Origin: Clostridiales bacterium COT073_COT-073
GTDB taxonomy: Bacteria > Bacillota > Clostridia > Lachnospirales > Vallitaleaceae
Assembly (NCBI GenBank): GCA_003858485.1
Contig: RQYD01000013.1
Location: forward strand, 1 to 64,000
Direction: 5' to 3'
DNA length: 64,000 bases
The notes beneath the pieces were generated by a model. The model saw nothing but the letters and a program-made list of their open reading frames with translations, ran no database searches and had not been told where the DNA came from. How positions within the stretch are numbered: the stretch's first letter is position 1; every line of letters begins with the position of its first letter. The position numbers were made by a program, and so were the translations under genes. Of this stretch, positions 9,839 to 20,686 are shown piece after piece.

Positions 9839-10942
9839 CTATAAGTGAAGCATGGTTTTCATCTTGGCCAAAACATTTCCAGCATTTTCCAACTCTTGCA
9901 GCCGCCTGCGCAGTTCTTCCTTTTCGGCTATTAATCTGTCCCGAAGTTTATCACATCCTCCCGGATTGGCATAATAATCGGAATCCTGCAAAAACAGATC
10001 AATCAAGTCTTCCTCTTTTTCCGGGAGCATGGTTTCCATTTCCCGGGCAATATCAAGGGCAACCAGGCGATGTTGTTTTTCCAGATCTTCATAACGCCGC
10101 CTTTGGTTTTTTTCATTTAAAAAAATTTCATACCGCAGCTCCAAGGCCTCAGAGCTGTTGATTTCAAATTTCTGATACTCATAATCAAGCAAACTGCGGT
10201 AGCGAACGTATTTGAGCTTAACCTTATTTAGCAGCTTTACCGCCCTTTGCTGTAATTTCACATTTTTATCCAGGGCACTGCGAAAATAACGTCGAAATAC
10301 GATGGACCAAACTCCAAAAAAGCCAACCGTCAAAATCAATATCACTGCCGGCAGAAAAATATCCTGCCGCTTAGACAGCAAAAACAAAACAATCGTTCCC
10401 AGAATCGACACTATGATCATCATATAGAGGACGATCCGGGTAATCATCAAACCCATTTGATTACGTCCAAACTCATATTCCAGCGCCGATTTTTCTCCCT
10501 CCAAATAGCTCAGGTCTTTTTGAACTTTTTGAAATTCCAATTCATTTTCTTCGATCAGTTTCAACACCCGGGGCAGATCATCATCATAGCTTAATTCTCC
10601 GGATTGGCTTAAATAGCCTTGCATTTCCTGATGCGAATGTTTGGCATCCTGTTTTTGCACACGTAAAGTCGAGTATTGCCTAGCCAACTGCTCTAATAAC
10701 ACCCTTTTACGCTCCGGAAATTTGCCAAATCGTTCCAGCATCAGCAATCCTCTTTCATTCCGCCGAATTCGGGGCAATATTTCCGCCAGTTGTTCTTCAT
10801 TTTCCGCCTGCCATTCTGCCAGCCGGGCAGCCGGGTTTTCACTTTCTTTTAAGGCTTTCGCATCATAACCGCCAAGATAGGTGACTTCATACGGTGTCCA
10901 AAAGGATTGTAATTTTTCTTTAATTTTAGTAAAAATTCCCAT
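9839..10942 (-). CDS. Coiled-coil protein with two membrane segments, unknown function
   Basis: A 367-residue protein I do not recognise. About residues 30-165 are charged and helical, likely coiled coil. Two hydrophobic segments follow at about 167-190 (MITRIVLYMMIIVSILGTIV) and 195-215. The rest is a long Arg/Glu/Lys-rich coiled coil to the C-terminus. The layout suggests a helical hairpin in the membrane with two cytoplasmic coiled-coil arms, but no catalytic motif is visible. It stands alone, about 110 bp upstream of the PTS gene on the same strand. A short inverted repeat (GCCGG/CCGGC, about 9780-9796) lies between the two and may be a weak terminator. Confidence 0.7.
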   Translation of the reverse strand: MGIFTKIKEKLQSFWTPYEVTYLGGYDAKALKESENPAARLAEWQAENEEQLAEILPRIRRNERGLLMLERFGKFPERKRVLLEQLARQYSTLRVQKQDAKHSHQEMQGYLSQSGELSYDDDLPRVLKLIEENELEFQKVQKDLSYLEGEKSALEYEFGRNQMGLMITRIVLYMMIIVSILGTIVLFLLSKRQDIFLPAVILILTVGFFGVWSIVFRRYFRSALDKNVKLQQRAVKLLNKVKLKYVRYRSLLDYEYQKFEINSSEALELRYEIFLNEKNQRRRYEDLEKQHRLVALDIAREMETMLPEKEEDLIDLFLQDSDYYANPGGCDKLRDRLIAEKEELRRRLQELENAGNVLAKMKTMLHL

Positions 10943-11176
10943 TTTTGGCCCTCTATATTTCCGAATGATATTAAATGATACCCATTCCAGTCTTTTGATC
11001 TTTTTTATACCTTATCGTTGATTTTACTCAATCCTTCTTTCATATATTGTATCATTTTTACAAAAAATAGCAAGCAAATTTATTTATCCACCGTTGACTT
11101 CACCCGGTTTTGACTTTTTTATCCCTTTGTACCTTTTCTGCTAAAACAAAAGGATATTGAGCAAAAGCAAAAGATT

Positions 11177-11263
11177 ATGATTAAATTTGTTGAAATGCTT
11201 CATTCTCGGCTTGAACACAACAGAGCTAAAACCACTGTTTTGAAAACAAAGACGAAAAATTAA
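11177..11263 (+). CDS. Possible 28-residue ORF ahead of a terminator
   Basis: ATG 11177 to TAA 11261-11263 encodes MIKFVEMLHSRLEHNRAKTT and a lysine-rich end, and a rho-independent hairpin follows 2 bp later. There is no convincing ribosome site. It could be a small peptide, the 3' remnant of a lost gene, or chance. The 10943-11313 gap otherwise shows nothing beyond the terminator. Confidence 0.15.
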   Translation: MIKFVEMLHSRLEHNRAKTTVLKTKTKN

Positions 11264-11265
11264 GC

Positions 11266-11303
11266 AAACCCTCAAGCACAGGAGTTACTGCAATTGAGGG
11301 TTT
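11266..11303 (-). terminator. Terminator of pyrG (probably bidirectional)
   Basis: AAACCCTCAA (11266-11275) pairs with TTGAGGGTTT (11294-11303). On the minus strand, T-rich sequence follows the stem 11 bp beyond the pyrG stop. Confidence 0.75.
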
Positions 11304-11313
11304 ATGATTTTCA

Positions 11314-12945
<1,632 letters not shown>

Positions 12946-12978
12946 TTATTAATATTCCAACCTTTTTATTTTAAAGAG

Positions 12979-14388
12979 TTATTTCCCATCTGTCAATAGG
13001 ATTTTCCCACTTTCTTCAATTGCCTTGTTTAAAACCCGGTCTTTTTCACTTATAGCTTTGCGCAAAGCGTGATTGAGCGCTCCCTGAGTAGTAAAGTCGA
13101 TCACCGTATGCTCACCCAGACCACCGGCTCTTTGAAAAGCCAGGACTGCCGTCATAGTTGCCGCTTCATATTTGGTATCCGGAGTTTCCGGTAAATATCC
13201 CAGATAATGCAGGATATTTTCCACCTGATAAATAGCCGGATGATCATCCCCGATAAAAAAGCGGCGGTCGGAAATAATATAATCCGGGGTTTCTTCCAGA
13301 ATATCCGGATAAATACCAACTTTTTGAACTGAGTGACCAGCCGGTGTAAAAAATTCTTTATATGTTAATTTAAAACTATATTCTCCGCCGTTTAATCCCA
13401 AAATTTCCTGGGCCACTCCCTTACCAAAGGTTTTTTCACCAACCAAAATACCAATTCCGGAATCCTTTAAAGCTCCTGCTAAGATCTCAGCGGCCGAGGC
13501 AGTATTTTGGTTGATCAGCGCTATCACCTTACGGTAAGGAGCTTTTTCCAATTTGGAATAATAAACTTCCTCTTCACCCTGCTTATCTTTAAAGGTCACG
13601 ATTTTACCTTCCGGTAAAAGCATATTGCCGATTTCTATAACCGAATCCACATAGCCGCCACCATTGTCACGCAAATCCAAAAGCAGGATTTTGGCAGTGG
13701 CATTGGCCGGATTTTCCATGATTTTTTTAAGTTCTTTGGCTGTATCGGTACCAAAACTGTTTAAGCTAACATACAAAAGCTCTTCGGGTTTTAATCCCTG
13801 AGGCAAAGCAATTGTCAGATCCGTTAGCTTAATCTGCTCAGCTGTCGGCAAATGTAAGGCCCGGCGCTGTAAATGAAAATTCAGCTTTTCCTGTCCCCTT
13901 TGAACCGTGATATCAACATAAGTCCCCTTTTCACCGGTGATTTTCGACACTACTTCCTCAGTACTCAACTCTTTTAAACTGACTCCACCGGCAAACAGCA
14001 AAATATCACCAACCATTATGCCGTTTTCGCCGGCACTGCCACCGGCAATCAGTTTGATCACCACATAATTATCATTTTCCCGGCGGAATTGAATGCCGAT
14101 CCCCTGAAAACTCTTATTAATACTTTGCTCAAATTGATAGGTTTGCTCCCGGTCAAAAAACTCAGAATATTCATCCAGGCGGCCAAACATTCCTTTCATG
14201 GCTGCTTCAAATAATTCTGCCCGGCTAAACGACCCGGTATAATCCTGCTCAATCCGGCGCATCACTTCTTCAAAAAATCTGGCATAAGTTTCCCGGTCTT
14301 CTTCAGCCGCTGCTGGTATGCTGCTCTGAAGTACCATTCCCAACGCCAATCCCAGTGCTGCTAGTCTTTTTAAAATTGTCCTTTTCAT
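12979..14388 (-). CDS. C-terminal processing peptidase, S41 family
   Basis: A 469-residue secreted or membrane-anchored serine protease. A signal peptide (MKRTILKRLAALGLALGM, then IPAAAEE) is followed by a PDZ domain at about 85-165 (GIGIQFRRENDNYVV, GIMVGDILL). The S41 catalytic domain has the serine in NTASAAEILAGAL and the lysine in GEKTFGKGV. The last about 85 residues form a peptidoglycan-binding-like domain (YQVENILHYLGYLP, AVLAFQRAGG), common in CtpA/CtpB relatives. It probably trims envelope proteins. A possible ribosome site AAAGG lies about 12 nt upstream, so the start is reasonable but not certain. Downstream lie pyrG and, upstream, the envelope SLH genes. Confidence 0.92.
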   Translation of the reverse strand: MKRTILKRLAALGLALGMVLQSSIPAAAEEDRETYARFFEEVMRRIEQDYTGSFSRAELFEAAMKGMFGRLDEYSEFFDREQTYQFEQSINKSFQGIGIQFRRENDNYVVIKLIAGGSAGENGIMVGDILLFAGGVSLKELSTEEVVSKITGEKGTYVDITVQRGQEKLNFHLQRRALHLPTAEQIKLTDLTIALPQGLKPEELLYVSLNSFGTDTAKELKKIMENPANATAKILLLDLRDNGGGYVDSVIEIGNMLLPEGKIVTFKDKQGEEEVYYSKLEKAPYRKVIALINQNTASAAEILAGALKDSGIGILVGEKTFGKGVAQEILGLNGGEYSFKLTYKEFFTPAGHSVQKVGIYPDILEETPDYIISDRRFFIGDDHPAIYQVENILHYLGYLPETPDTKYEAATMTAVLAFQRAGGLGEHTVIDFTTQGALNHALRKAISEKDRVLNKAIEESGKILLTDGK

Positions 14389-14454
14389 GTTTGTTCTTGC
14401 CTTTCTGGTTTATAATTCATAGTTTCTCTTTTTGCTTTATAAATTCCCCTTTAC

Positions 14455-14720
14455 TTTATCATTTCTTTTTCCTCTATCGTTTCTTTTTTACTCTATCGCT
14501 TCTCTTTTTACTCTATCATTTCCCCTTTTACTTTACCCACGTTCTTCGGAACAGTCTTTTTTATGGCGTGTGCCGCGAAAGCCATCTTACGAAGTATGTG
14601 GCGAAAGCGGGGAAAACCATGTGCCCGCTCTCCAGAGCGGGATAGAGTCAAAAAAGACTGTAGGAAAGTTGAGTTTATAATTTCCCTGTTACTCTATCGT
14701 TCTCTTTAAGCCAGCAATTA
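14455..14720. repeat. Imperfect ~22-bp pyrimidine-rich tandem repeats, interrupted by a structured element
   Basis: Units resembling TTTTTACTCTATCATTTC recur at about 14455-14535, and again at about 14690-14708 (TTACTCTATCGTTCTC) on the far side of the structured repeat at 14526-14673. The simplest reading is that the element inserted into a pre-existing tandem array. The rest of the gap 14389-14965 holds only a terminator. Confidence 0.6.
14526..14673 (+). repeat. Structured mobile repeat, copy A1
   Basis: About 148 bp. It shows degenerate left and good right terminal inverted repeats (CCCAC..GTAGGAAAGTTGAG) and an arm hairpin GTTCTTCGGAAC (14541-14552). ACAGTCTTTTTT pairs with AAAAAAGACTGT. 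The GAAA/GAAA module lies at 14573-14610, and a hairpin CCCGCT/AGCGGG at 14624-14641. It matches copy A2 (58849-59038) closely but has one module instead of two. Confidence 0.8.
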
Positions 14721-14806
14721 TATGGAGTCATTGATGCCAGCTCCAGCTTTCCTCCTTTCCGGTATTATCATTGAGTATAGCACAATTTATCATTTTCGGC
14801 TATACC

Positions 14807-14862
14807 AAAAACCCAAGGCATTTCTGCTGTCATCAGCAAAATTCCTTGGGTTTTCCTTTTTT
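14807..14862 (-). terminator. Terminator downstream of the 14966-16468 SLH gene
   Basis: AAAACCCAAGG (14807-14817) pairs with CCTTGGGTTTT (14844-14854), with an inner CTGCTG/CAGCA stem. T-rich runs on both sides make it look bidirectional. It lies about 100 bp past the stop. Confidence 0.7.
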
Positions 14863-14965
14863 ATATTTATTCCATCTTTATTTTGGACTTTACCCTATTT
14901 TTTATAACTGTGCCTTAATTACCGGCAAAGGATATGATTATTGATTTTATACTTTAGCCAATTTT

Positions 14966-16468
14966 TTAATAACCTTGCCCGATTTCTGTTCTCAGATAAT
15001 TGATCAGCCGATTGATAATTGCAGCCGACTCGGCTTTGGTAAACCATTGTGTTGGCTTGACATTTCCTTCATTATCACCGACAATCACTCCGATTTTATA
15101 ACCGGCCAAAATTTCCCGCTTCGCCCAAGGGGCAATGTCTGCATCATCTTTAAATGGCGTTTGCAGGGTAGTCATCACTCCCAGGCGCTCCAGACCGATC
15201 ACCCGGATATAAATGGCAAATGCCTCCTGTCTGGTAATTGGTGTATCAATGGAAAAGAACCCGCCAGTGCCATCGACCATCCGGATATCATAAGCAGCCA
15301 TAATATAAGGATACAGCGGATGGTTCCAGGGAACATCACCAAAAATAATGGGGGATTTTTTATTGGGATTTTTATATTTGGAAGTGTCAACATTCATCGC
15401 CAAACAAAGGGCTTTGACAAATTCTCCCCGGCTCATGGCTTCATATTGCATGCCGCTGTGTGGAATTTCAGTATAAACCCCTAAACTATAGAGCTGTTTA
15501 ATATCTTCCTCTGCCCAGTGGCCACTTAAAAATTCTAATTTTTTGGGGATCAGTAATTTTTCAATTGGATTATTCGGCAAAATGGAAATCGAATTGGCTT
15601 TTTCCTTAGATGTTAATCCCGGCTCTTCATTCCGGATCTCATAAGCCAAAGTTGCCTTCCGCTCCAACCTCTGATTATAAGTACCGGAAAAGCTGATCTG
15701 AAAAGGATCACTGCTTTCATAATAAATACTGCGGTTAGCCTCCAGTCTTGGTTTAATTTGAACATCCCGATAAAATTTATGATCCGGCGAATTGATGTTC
15801 AGCTCCATCACCTGGCTTTCAATTTTTGACCAGGGCTGCTTAAAGCCGGTGATTTTTCCATTCATAGTGGCATAATACGGCTTTTTATCCTCATCCAGAT
15901 AAGTTGCCACATAGGAAACATCGGTGGTGTAATAATTCACTCCCGGAGTCAGATCCTCAGCCGTTGATTTGGAGAAAGTAGTGGTTGATTGGTCCAAAGT
16001 CAGGGTCTTATCTCCCATTTTAATGGTTTCCACCCAGCCAGTTAATTTAGAGTCCTTAATTACCTGAAAACTATAGGGATTTTCCTGCTTGCGAAAAGAT
16101 GTCGTCAGACGTACCCGGCGGTCCAGACTGACATTTTGCTTTTCATTTCTGATATTGATCAAATATTCCTCCGGATAAGAACCGGCATCGGTGGTGGCAA
16201 GTTTGTCGGTATTCATGCTGACCGTCAATGTACCGGTCAATTCCACCGGTTTGTTGCCAAAAAACAGCATCTCTTTATATTGATAAACCTTCTTGGTTTC
16301 TTTCCGGGCCGGCACAAATTCCTCTATAATTTTAGGCAGCGATTCCCCTTCCGAAATTCCGCCAAAAAATCCAAGTTCGCCCTCCGCTGCCCGAATATCG
16401 CCGGAAAACATAAAAACCACCGCCAACAGCGTAAGTATCCCCATTTTTATTTTCCACTGATTTTTCAT
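14966..16468 (-). CDS. SLH-domain envelope protein
   Basis: A 500-residue exported protein. The signal peptide is MKNQWKIKMGILTLL up to IRAAEG. Residues about 30-310 form an unrecognised beta-rich domain. Three S-layer homology repeats at the C-terminus (about 315-495) include HWAEEDIKQLYSLGV, YPYIMAAYDIRMVDG and APWAKREILAGYKIGV. SLH domains bind secondary cell-wall polymers and hold proteins on the surface. The frame opens at 16486, but ATG 16468 has AAGGAGGA directly upstream and is the better start. The next SLH gene lies upstream on the same strand, separated by a small inverted-repeat element, so co-expression is possible but not shown. Confidence 0.88.
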   Translation of the reverse strand: MKNQWKIKMGILTLLAVVFMFSGDIRAAEGELGFFGGISEGESLPKIIEEFVPARKETKKVYQYKEMLFFGNKPVELTGTLTVSMNTDKLATTDAGSYPEEYLINIRNEKQNVSLDRRVRLTTSFRKQENPYSFQVIKDSKLTGWVETIKMGDKTLTLDQSTTTFSKSTAEDLTPGVNYYTTDVSYVATYLDEDKKPYYATMNGKITGFKQPWSKIESQVMELNINSPDHKFYRDVQIKPRLEANRSIYYESSDPFQISFSGTYNQRLERKATLAYEIRNEEPGLTSKEKANSISILPNNPIEKLLIPKKLEFLSGHWAEEDIKQLYSLGVYTEIPHSGMQYEAMSRGEFVKALCLAMNVDTSKYKNPNKKSPIIFGDVPWNHPLYPYIMAAYDIRMVDGTGGFFSIDTPITRQEAFAIYIRVIGLERLGVMTTLQTPFKDDADIAPWAKREILAGYKIGVIVGDNEGNVKPTQWFTKAESAAIINRLINYLRTEIGQGY

Positions 16469-16496
16469 GTTTCCTCCTTGTATCATAATCTCCTAT

Positions 16497-16596
16497 GAGA
16501 TTGTTGCCTTTTAAAATCTTCACTCATCATCGCCGGAAATATAAATTCCATATTTCAAGCAACCTTCTGTCAAAGTTTTTATTATGCAACAATCTC
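16497..16596. repeat. MITE-like 100-bp element with 11-bp terminal inverted repeats
   Basis: GAGATTGTTGC (16497-16507) and GCAACAATCTC (16586-16596) are perfect inverted repeats bounding exactly 100 bp. A 99-bp element with related ends lies at 36799-36897. The interiors differ. No clear target duplication was found. Confidence 0.5.
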
Positions 16597-16628
16597 GATT
16601 TTTCTATTGCTGCTGCTTCATTTCAGCT

Positions 16629-19625
16629 TTATTTTTCCACAAAGAATAAATAGCCTTCTGCTGAGCGGTCATCGGCTTTCAGGCTCTTGACCAGATCTTC
16701 GGTCGTCATTGCCCGAATCACCTCACCCACCTTTAAACTGTCTTTTTCCGTAACTTTATTTTCCCGGAAAAACAGGGCAGATGGATGAATGGTCAGCACT
16801 GCATAACTATTATTTAAACTTAGTGGCACCCATTTTTTGCGGGATTTTTGATATACAAACACATCCTTGATTTTGATTCCGGCTTCATCAACGGCATAAA
16901 TTGTACCCTTTACACCTTCCTGTAAATATGGCTGATCCATCACATACTGAGCCTTGGTGCCATCCGCAATAATATTATATACCTTATTGGTTTGGGTGAT
17001 TTCTGAATATGACAGAAACTCTGACTGTGGAATAAATTTCCCGCCGGAATAAATCCGGGTCCGATAATCCATTTCAAATTCCCGCTTAATTGGCGAATAA
17101 GTCCAGTTCATTCCTTTCAGCGCCGAATTGGACTGCACTTTAAAACTCTTCATTTCGTCAATTTTAGCAATCCGTCCCCGGAAAATTTGCAGGCTGTCAT
17201 TGCCCGGCTCAGGTGTAACTTCAACTACTGCGGCTTTGTTTTCGCCATTTAAGATGACTCTGGTATAATCCGGCGGTAAAATGCTGCCAAAGCTGACAAT
17301 ATGATTATCTTTTAAAATAATGGTCCCTTCATCGGTGGTAATTACAGCATTTCTATCTTCCAAAGTAAATTGATGCGAGTCTTTAATTGCTTCTACCCGG
17401 TCACGGTCAAGCATGGTTTCCCTGCTGTCACGAAAGCTCAGGGTATCCAGAATTTCATTGGCATAAAACTGAGTGGTAACTGCATATCCGGTAATATCCG
17501 GTGAATATAGGAATTTTCTGACATAGTCAGCCGTCACCCGTTGACCATTATAATAATACTTGGTCTGCTCATTTTGCTGGAATACCCGGCTGGCCTGATA
17601 TCCATCCCACCGGCTATGCTGAAGCTGATAAGAATGATTTAAAGTCAATTGTTTTTGGGCTTGATTGAGTAAACCGATATTTCCTTTATAAATATTAGCC
17701 ACCTGATTACCCAGCTTATCGACCACAATTTCCTTAACCACTTCTCTTAAAGTCCCCGGCTCAATTACCGCCTGATTGATCAGGAGCTTAACTGTTTGTC
17801 CGGCTTTCAAACGGGCCAGGCTGCTTCTTTCTTCACCATAAAAAACTCCGGCCAATGGCGCAACCAAATAACTGTTGACTGAATTATCGATTCGCCGAAT
17901 AGTGATCCGGTTGCCAAAATCGCCCAGCTCCCTGATTTCCAGGATCTGACCAAAATCTGCCACATAATTGGTTTTAGCAGAAATCCGAACAATATACTCC
18001 TCATCTTCTTCCGACAATATGGCATGAACCAGGTCGCCCACTTCCAGATCTTCTATTTTTCCGTCATAGGGATCAAAACGGTAGTGACGAAACAGTTCAT
18101 CAAAATATCCGGAATTCACATCATTTTCATAATAAGGTTTCTTTTCAACTGTCAAGTTCGATACATTATATTTCTTATTTAAAATTTTACCATCCCAAGT
18201 CTCAATCACCAGATACTTAAATTCCGGCTGGATATCCTTAATTAATCCGCTGATTTCATTGGTCCGGATAATATCTCCCTGATAATAAATTTCGGTTACC
18301 AGCTTATCTTTGACCGTCACCGTCACCCGGTGGCTGTATGGCAAATCTTTAAGTGGGACAAACCGGTCATAATATTGAATTTTAAGGGCAACGGCATCGG
18401 GATTACGCCGATAAAGACCGGGCACCATGGTAAAATGATAGCTGTTTTCCCCTTCTTTTAAGGTAATTTGACCATTTTCCAAATTGGTAAAGGGCTGTAA
18501 GCTGCCGGAAAAAGAATATGGCGCATCCGGCTCTTTGGCACTGACATACAGCAAATTTCCGGTATTATCCAGTAAATACTCAACCTTATCTCCCTCCTTT
18601 AATGATAAAAGAGTAGTCAGATTGCCATGCCAAAACACCGGTGCTGACCAAGCCGTTTTGTTGCCGGTACTGTTGATTTCCTCGGCATAAATCCATTGAT
18701 CGACCTTACCGGCCTCATCTCTGACCAAATAATTTCTTTCTTTTTTAGAGGCCTGATTATTCCAGGTAGTATCATCATCAATATGTCCGATATATCCGTT
18801 TTTCATACTGATATTGCGAATCCGGTAAAGAGTTTGGCCCATATTGCAAATGGTTTGGGCAATTTCCGCTCTGGTAATGCCCTGTTTTGGTGCAAAAATA
18901 TTGTTTGCCCCCTTCATAATACCGGCTTTAGTCACCATTTCCACATAAGGCAAAGCTTCCGCTCCAATGCTTTGCCAATCGCTATAACGGAAGATCGCCT
19001 GATTTTCATACTGCGGTGTCAGTTCGGTTGAACCGGCCGCCGCCGCCAATTTTACCAGCCACGTTGCCACTTCTTCACGAGTAGCAGGCTCCAGCCGCCG
19101 GAAATTTTCGGCTGAAGTTAAAGCCGATTGTTCTTCCAGCAAGGCATCATTTAACTGTTCAGCTGTGATCGCTCCCAGCTGCCGGGCTATGGTTAAGTAG
19201 CCTTTTGACCAAAATGTCAAATTGGACTGCGGATTTTCTCCGGGAGCAATGGTTTCAGCTGCCTTTTTGGCATCCGCTTCTTTGCCAATAGCACGAAGCA
19301 GTAAAGCCAAAGCTTCTTCTTTGCTGACTTTTTGATTGGGACGGTATAAATAGCCTCCGCTCTCCTGATAGCCCTGAACAATGCTCAGTGCCCCCAGGCG
19401 GGAGATTGCTTCCTTCGCCCAGTGACCAGCCGGCACATCTGTAAAATTTAAATTATGGCGAATGGTATCCCCCTGCATCAGGCCACGATAGATCCCACTG
19501 ACCGGATCAGACACAATTTGCTGATCTTCAGGCATCACTCCACGCACTGGTTGTAACAAGAATGTTAAACTCAGCACTCCTGCCATAATTTTGAAAACGG
19601 CACTTTTCCTTTTTGCTCGCTCCAT
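16629..19625 (-). CDS. Large SLH-domain surface protein
   Basis: A 998-residue exported protein. A signal peptide (MERAKRKSAVFKIMAGVL..LLQPVRG) is followed by SLH repeats in the first about 230 residues, among them FTDVPAGHWAKEAI, SKEEALALLLRAIG and TRAEIAQTICNMG. The remaining about 750 residues are repetitive beta-rich modules with recurring blocks of the type GxVxEIxxxG. They have no recognised catalytic motif and could be a structural or carbohydrate-binding surface layer. ATG 19625 is chosen over 19649 because GGAGGATAAC sits immediately upstream. Unlike its downstream neighbour, the SLH domains are N-terminal. Confidence 0.85.
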   Translation of the reverse strand: MERAKRKSAVFKIMAGVLSLTFLLQPVRGVMPEDQQIVSDPVSGIYRGLMQGDTIRHNLNFTDVPAGHWAKEAISRLGALSIVQGYQESGGYLYRPNQKVSKEEALALLLRAIGKEADAKKAAETIAPGENPQSNLTFWSKGYLTIARQLGAITAEQLNDALLEEQSALTSAENFRRLEPATREEVATWLVKLAAAAGSTELTPQYENQAIFRYSDWQSIGAEALPYVEMVTKAGIMKGANNIFAPKQGITRAEIAQTICNMGQTLYRIRNISMKNGYIGHIDDDTTWNNQASKKERNYLVRDEAGKVDQWIYAEEINSTGNKTAWSAPVFWHGNLTTLLSLKEGDKVEYLLDNTGNLLYVSAKEPDAPYSFSGSLQPFTNLENGQITLKEGENSYHFTMVPGLYRRNPDAVALKIQYYDRFVPLKDLPYSHRVTVTVKDKLVTEIYYQGDIIRTNEISGLIKDIQPEFKYLVIETWDGKILNKKYNVSNLTVEKKPYYENDVNSGYFDELFRHYRFDPYDGKIEDLEVGDLVHAILSEEDEEYIVRISAKTNYVADFGQILEIRELGDFGNRITIRRIDNSVNSYLVAPLAGVFYGEERSSLARLKAGQTVKLLINQAVIEPGTLREVVKEIVVDKLGNQVANIYKGNIGLLNQAQKQLTLNHSYQLQHSRWDGYQASRVFQQNEQTKYYYNGQRVTADYVRKFLYSPDITGYAVTTQFYANEILDTLSFRDSRETMLDRDRVEAIKDSHQFTLEDRNAVITTDEGTIILKDNHIVSFGSILPPDYTRVILNGENKAAVVEVTPEPGNDSLQIFRGRIAKIDEMKSFKVQSNSALKGMNWTYSPIKREFEMDYRTRIYSGGKFIPQSEFLSYSEITQTNKVYNIIADGTKAQYVMDQPYLQEGVKGTIYAVDEAGIKIKDVFVYQKSRKKWVPLSLNNSYAVLTIHPSALFFRENKVTEKDSLKVGEVIRAMTTEDLVKSLKADDRSAEGYLFFVEK

Positions 19626-19732
19626 GTTATCCTCCTGCAGCAATATCATTATTTTTATTTTCTGATGTTTTTATTTTCTCATATTTTCTTTATAACTATT
19701 TTCCGGTTAAATCCTGATCCGGCTTTGCGCTG

Positions 19733-19850
19733 TCTCCTGGCGCCGGCTGCCTGACCGGCAGGCAAGCTGACAGGAGATCGCATAATTTGTCGTTGCTCCG
19801 TCCTTTGAGTGCTGGCTGCCTGACCAGACCGGTGATCAAATCACCAAAAC
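19733..19850. repeat. Hairpin cluster with 12-bp direct repeats
   Basis: TCTCCTG (19733-19739) pairs with CAGGAGA (19771-19777), enclosing a smaller GCCTG/CAGGC hairpin. GGCTGCCTGACC occurs twice, once inside the hairpin and once about 60 bp downstream. It may end transcription of the DUF1934 gene on the minus strand, though there is no T-run. Confidence 0.4.
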
Positions 19851-19861
19851 TCAGGAGTTTA

Positions 19862-20290
19862 TCAGTCCCGGTTTTTTAATGGGGTAGCCACCACATGCAA
19901 TTGATTTCTGCCTACACTGGCCCGATTTAATTCTACCTGATAATCAACTTTCAGGTCAAATCCGCCTTCCAGCGGAGTCAAATGAATATCTTTGGTATGG
20001 CTGATCATTTCCAGACAGCCAAATGGGGTTTCATATGGCATGATATGCGACACCCCTTTTTCAAACAATAAATGGGTATTATTTTTACCGTACCGGATAA
20101 TCGAAACCAGATCCCCATCTGTTTTGATCAGCGTTTTGATCGGATTTTCTTCATCCTGCAAACTGTCAAAATATGACAAATATATTTTGCCATCTTTTTC
20201 CTTATATTGACCGGTTGTTACTATTTCCATAATCTCTCCGTCCAGCATTTCCTGCTTGCCGAAGATGCTTACTTTTACATTTTCCTGCAT
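19862..20290 (-). CDS. DUF1934 (YwiB-like) beta-barrel protein
   Basis: About 142 residues. The body (VKVSIFGKQEMLDGEIMEIVTTGQYKEKDGK and similar, ending in DLKVDYQVELN) matches the small calycin-like DUF1934/YwiB family of Bacillota, a lipocalin-like barrel of unknown function. The frame can start at GTG 20323, ATG 20302 or ATG 20290. I prefer 20290 (MQENVKVSIFGK) because GGAG lies 6 nt upstream and the family starts this way. In many Bacillota it lies near argS or rpoE, but here it stands between SLH and phosphatase genes. Confidence 0.75.
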   Translation of the reverse strand: MQENVKVSIFGKQEMLDGEIMEIVTTGQYKEKDGKIYLSYFDSLQDEENPIKTLIKTDGDLVSIIRYGKNNTHLLFEKGVSHIMPYETPFGCLEMISHTKDIHLTPLEGGFDLKVDYQVELNRASVGRNQLHVVATPLKNRD

Positions 20291-20343
20291 TTTAATCTCC
20301 ATTTCAGCGCCTTTGACCGGCACCCGATATAATCATAAACTCT

Positions 20344-20403
20344 TTTAATTTGTGTTTTAATTTGTGTTTTAATTTATGTTTTTATTTATTTTTTGATTTA
20401 TTT
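20344..20403. repeat. 12-bp T-rich tandem repeat
   Basis: TTTAATTTGTGT and degenerate versions are repeated about five times. The surrounding gap 20291-20686 shows no accepted gene. Confidence 0.6.
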
Positions 20404-20686
20404 TTAAAGTTACTTTTTCATTAACCCAACTTTCCCGGTTTCCATACTCCAACTTTAAATTTATCGACATAAATTCCAATTGTCTTAAAATTTTCTGTGA
20501 TTGTTATTTTCCAGATCTTCCTACCGGCCATGTTTGATTCTGTCTTTATTAACATCCAGTCATTCTTTAGCAGTTAACAGGATCCAGCTTCAGGCAATAG
20601 GCCAAGCTGGTCTAACAACTAATGACTTGGGGCCGGAATGGCTTGGGTTATCAGAATGGCTTTGCTACTGTTTCGGCTGCAACTGC

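Noticed and set aside
14355-14907. Plus-strand ORFs over the pyrimidine tract and element A1
   Set aside because: Phe/Leu-rich translations of a T-rich repeat; not protein-like.
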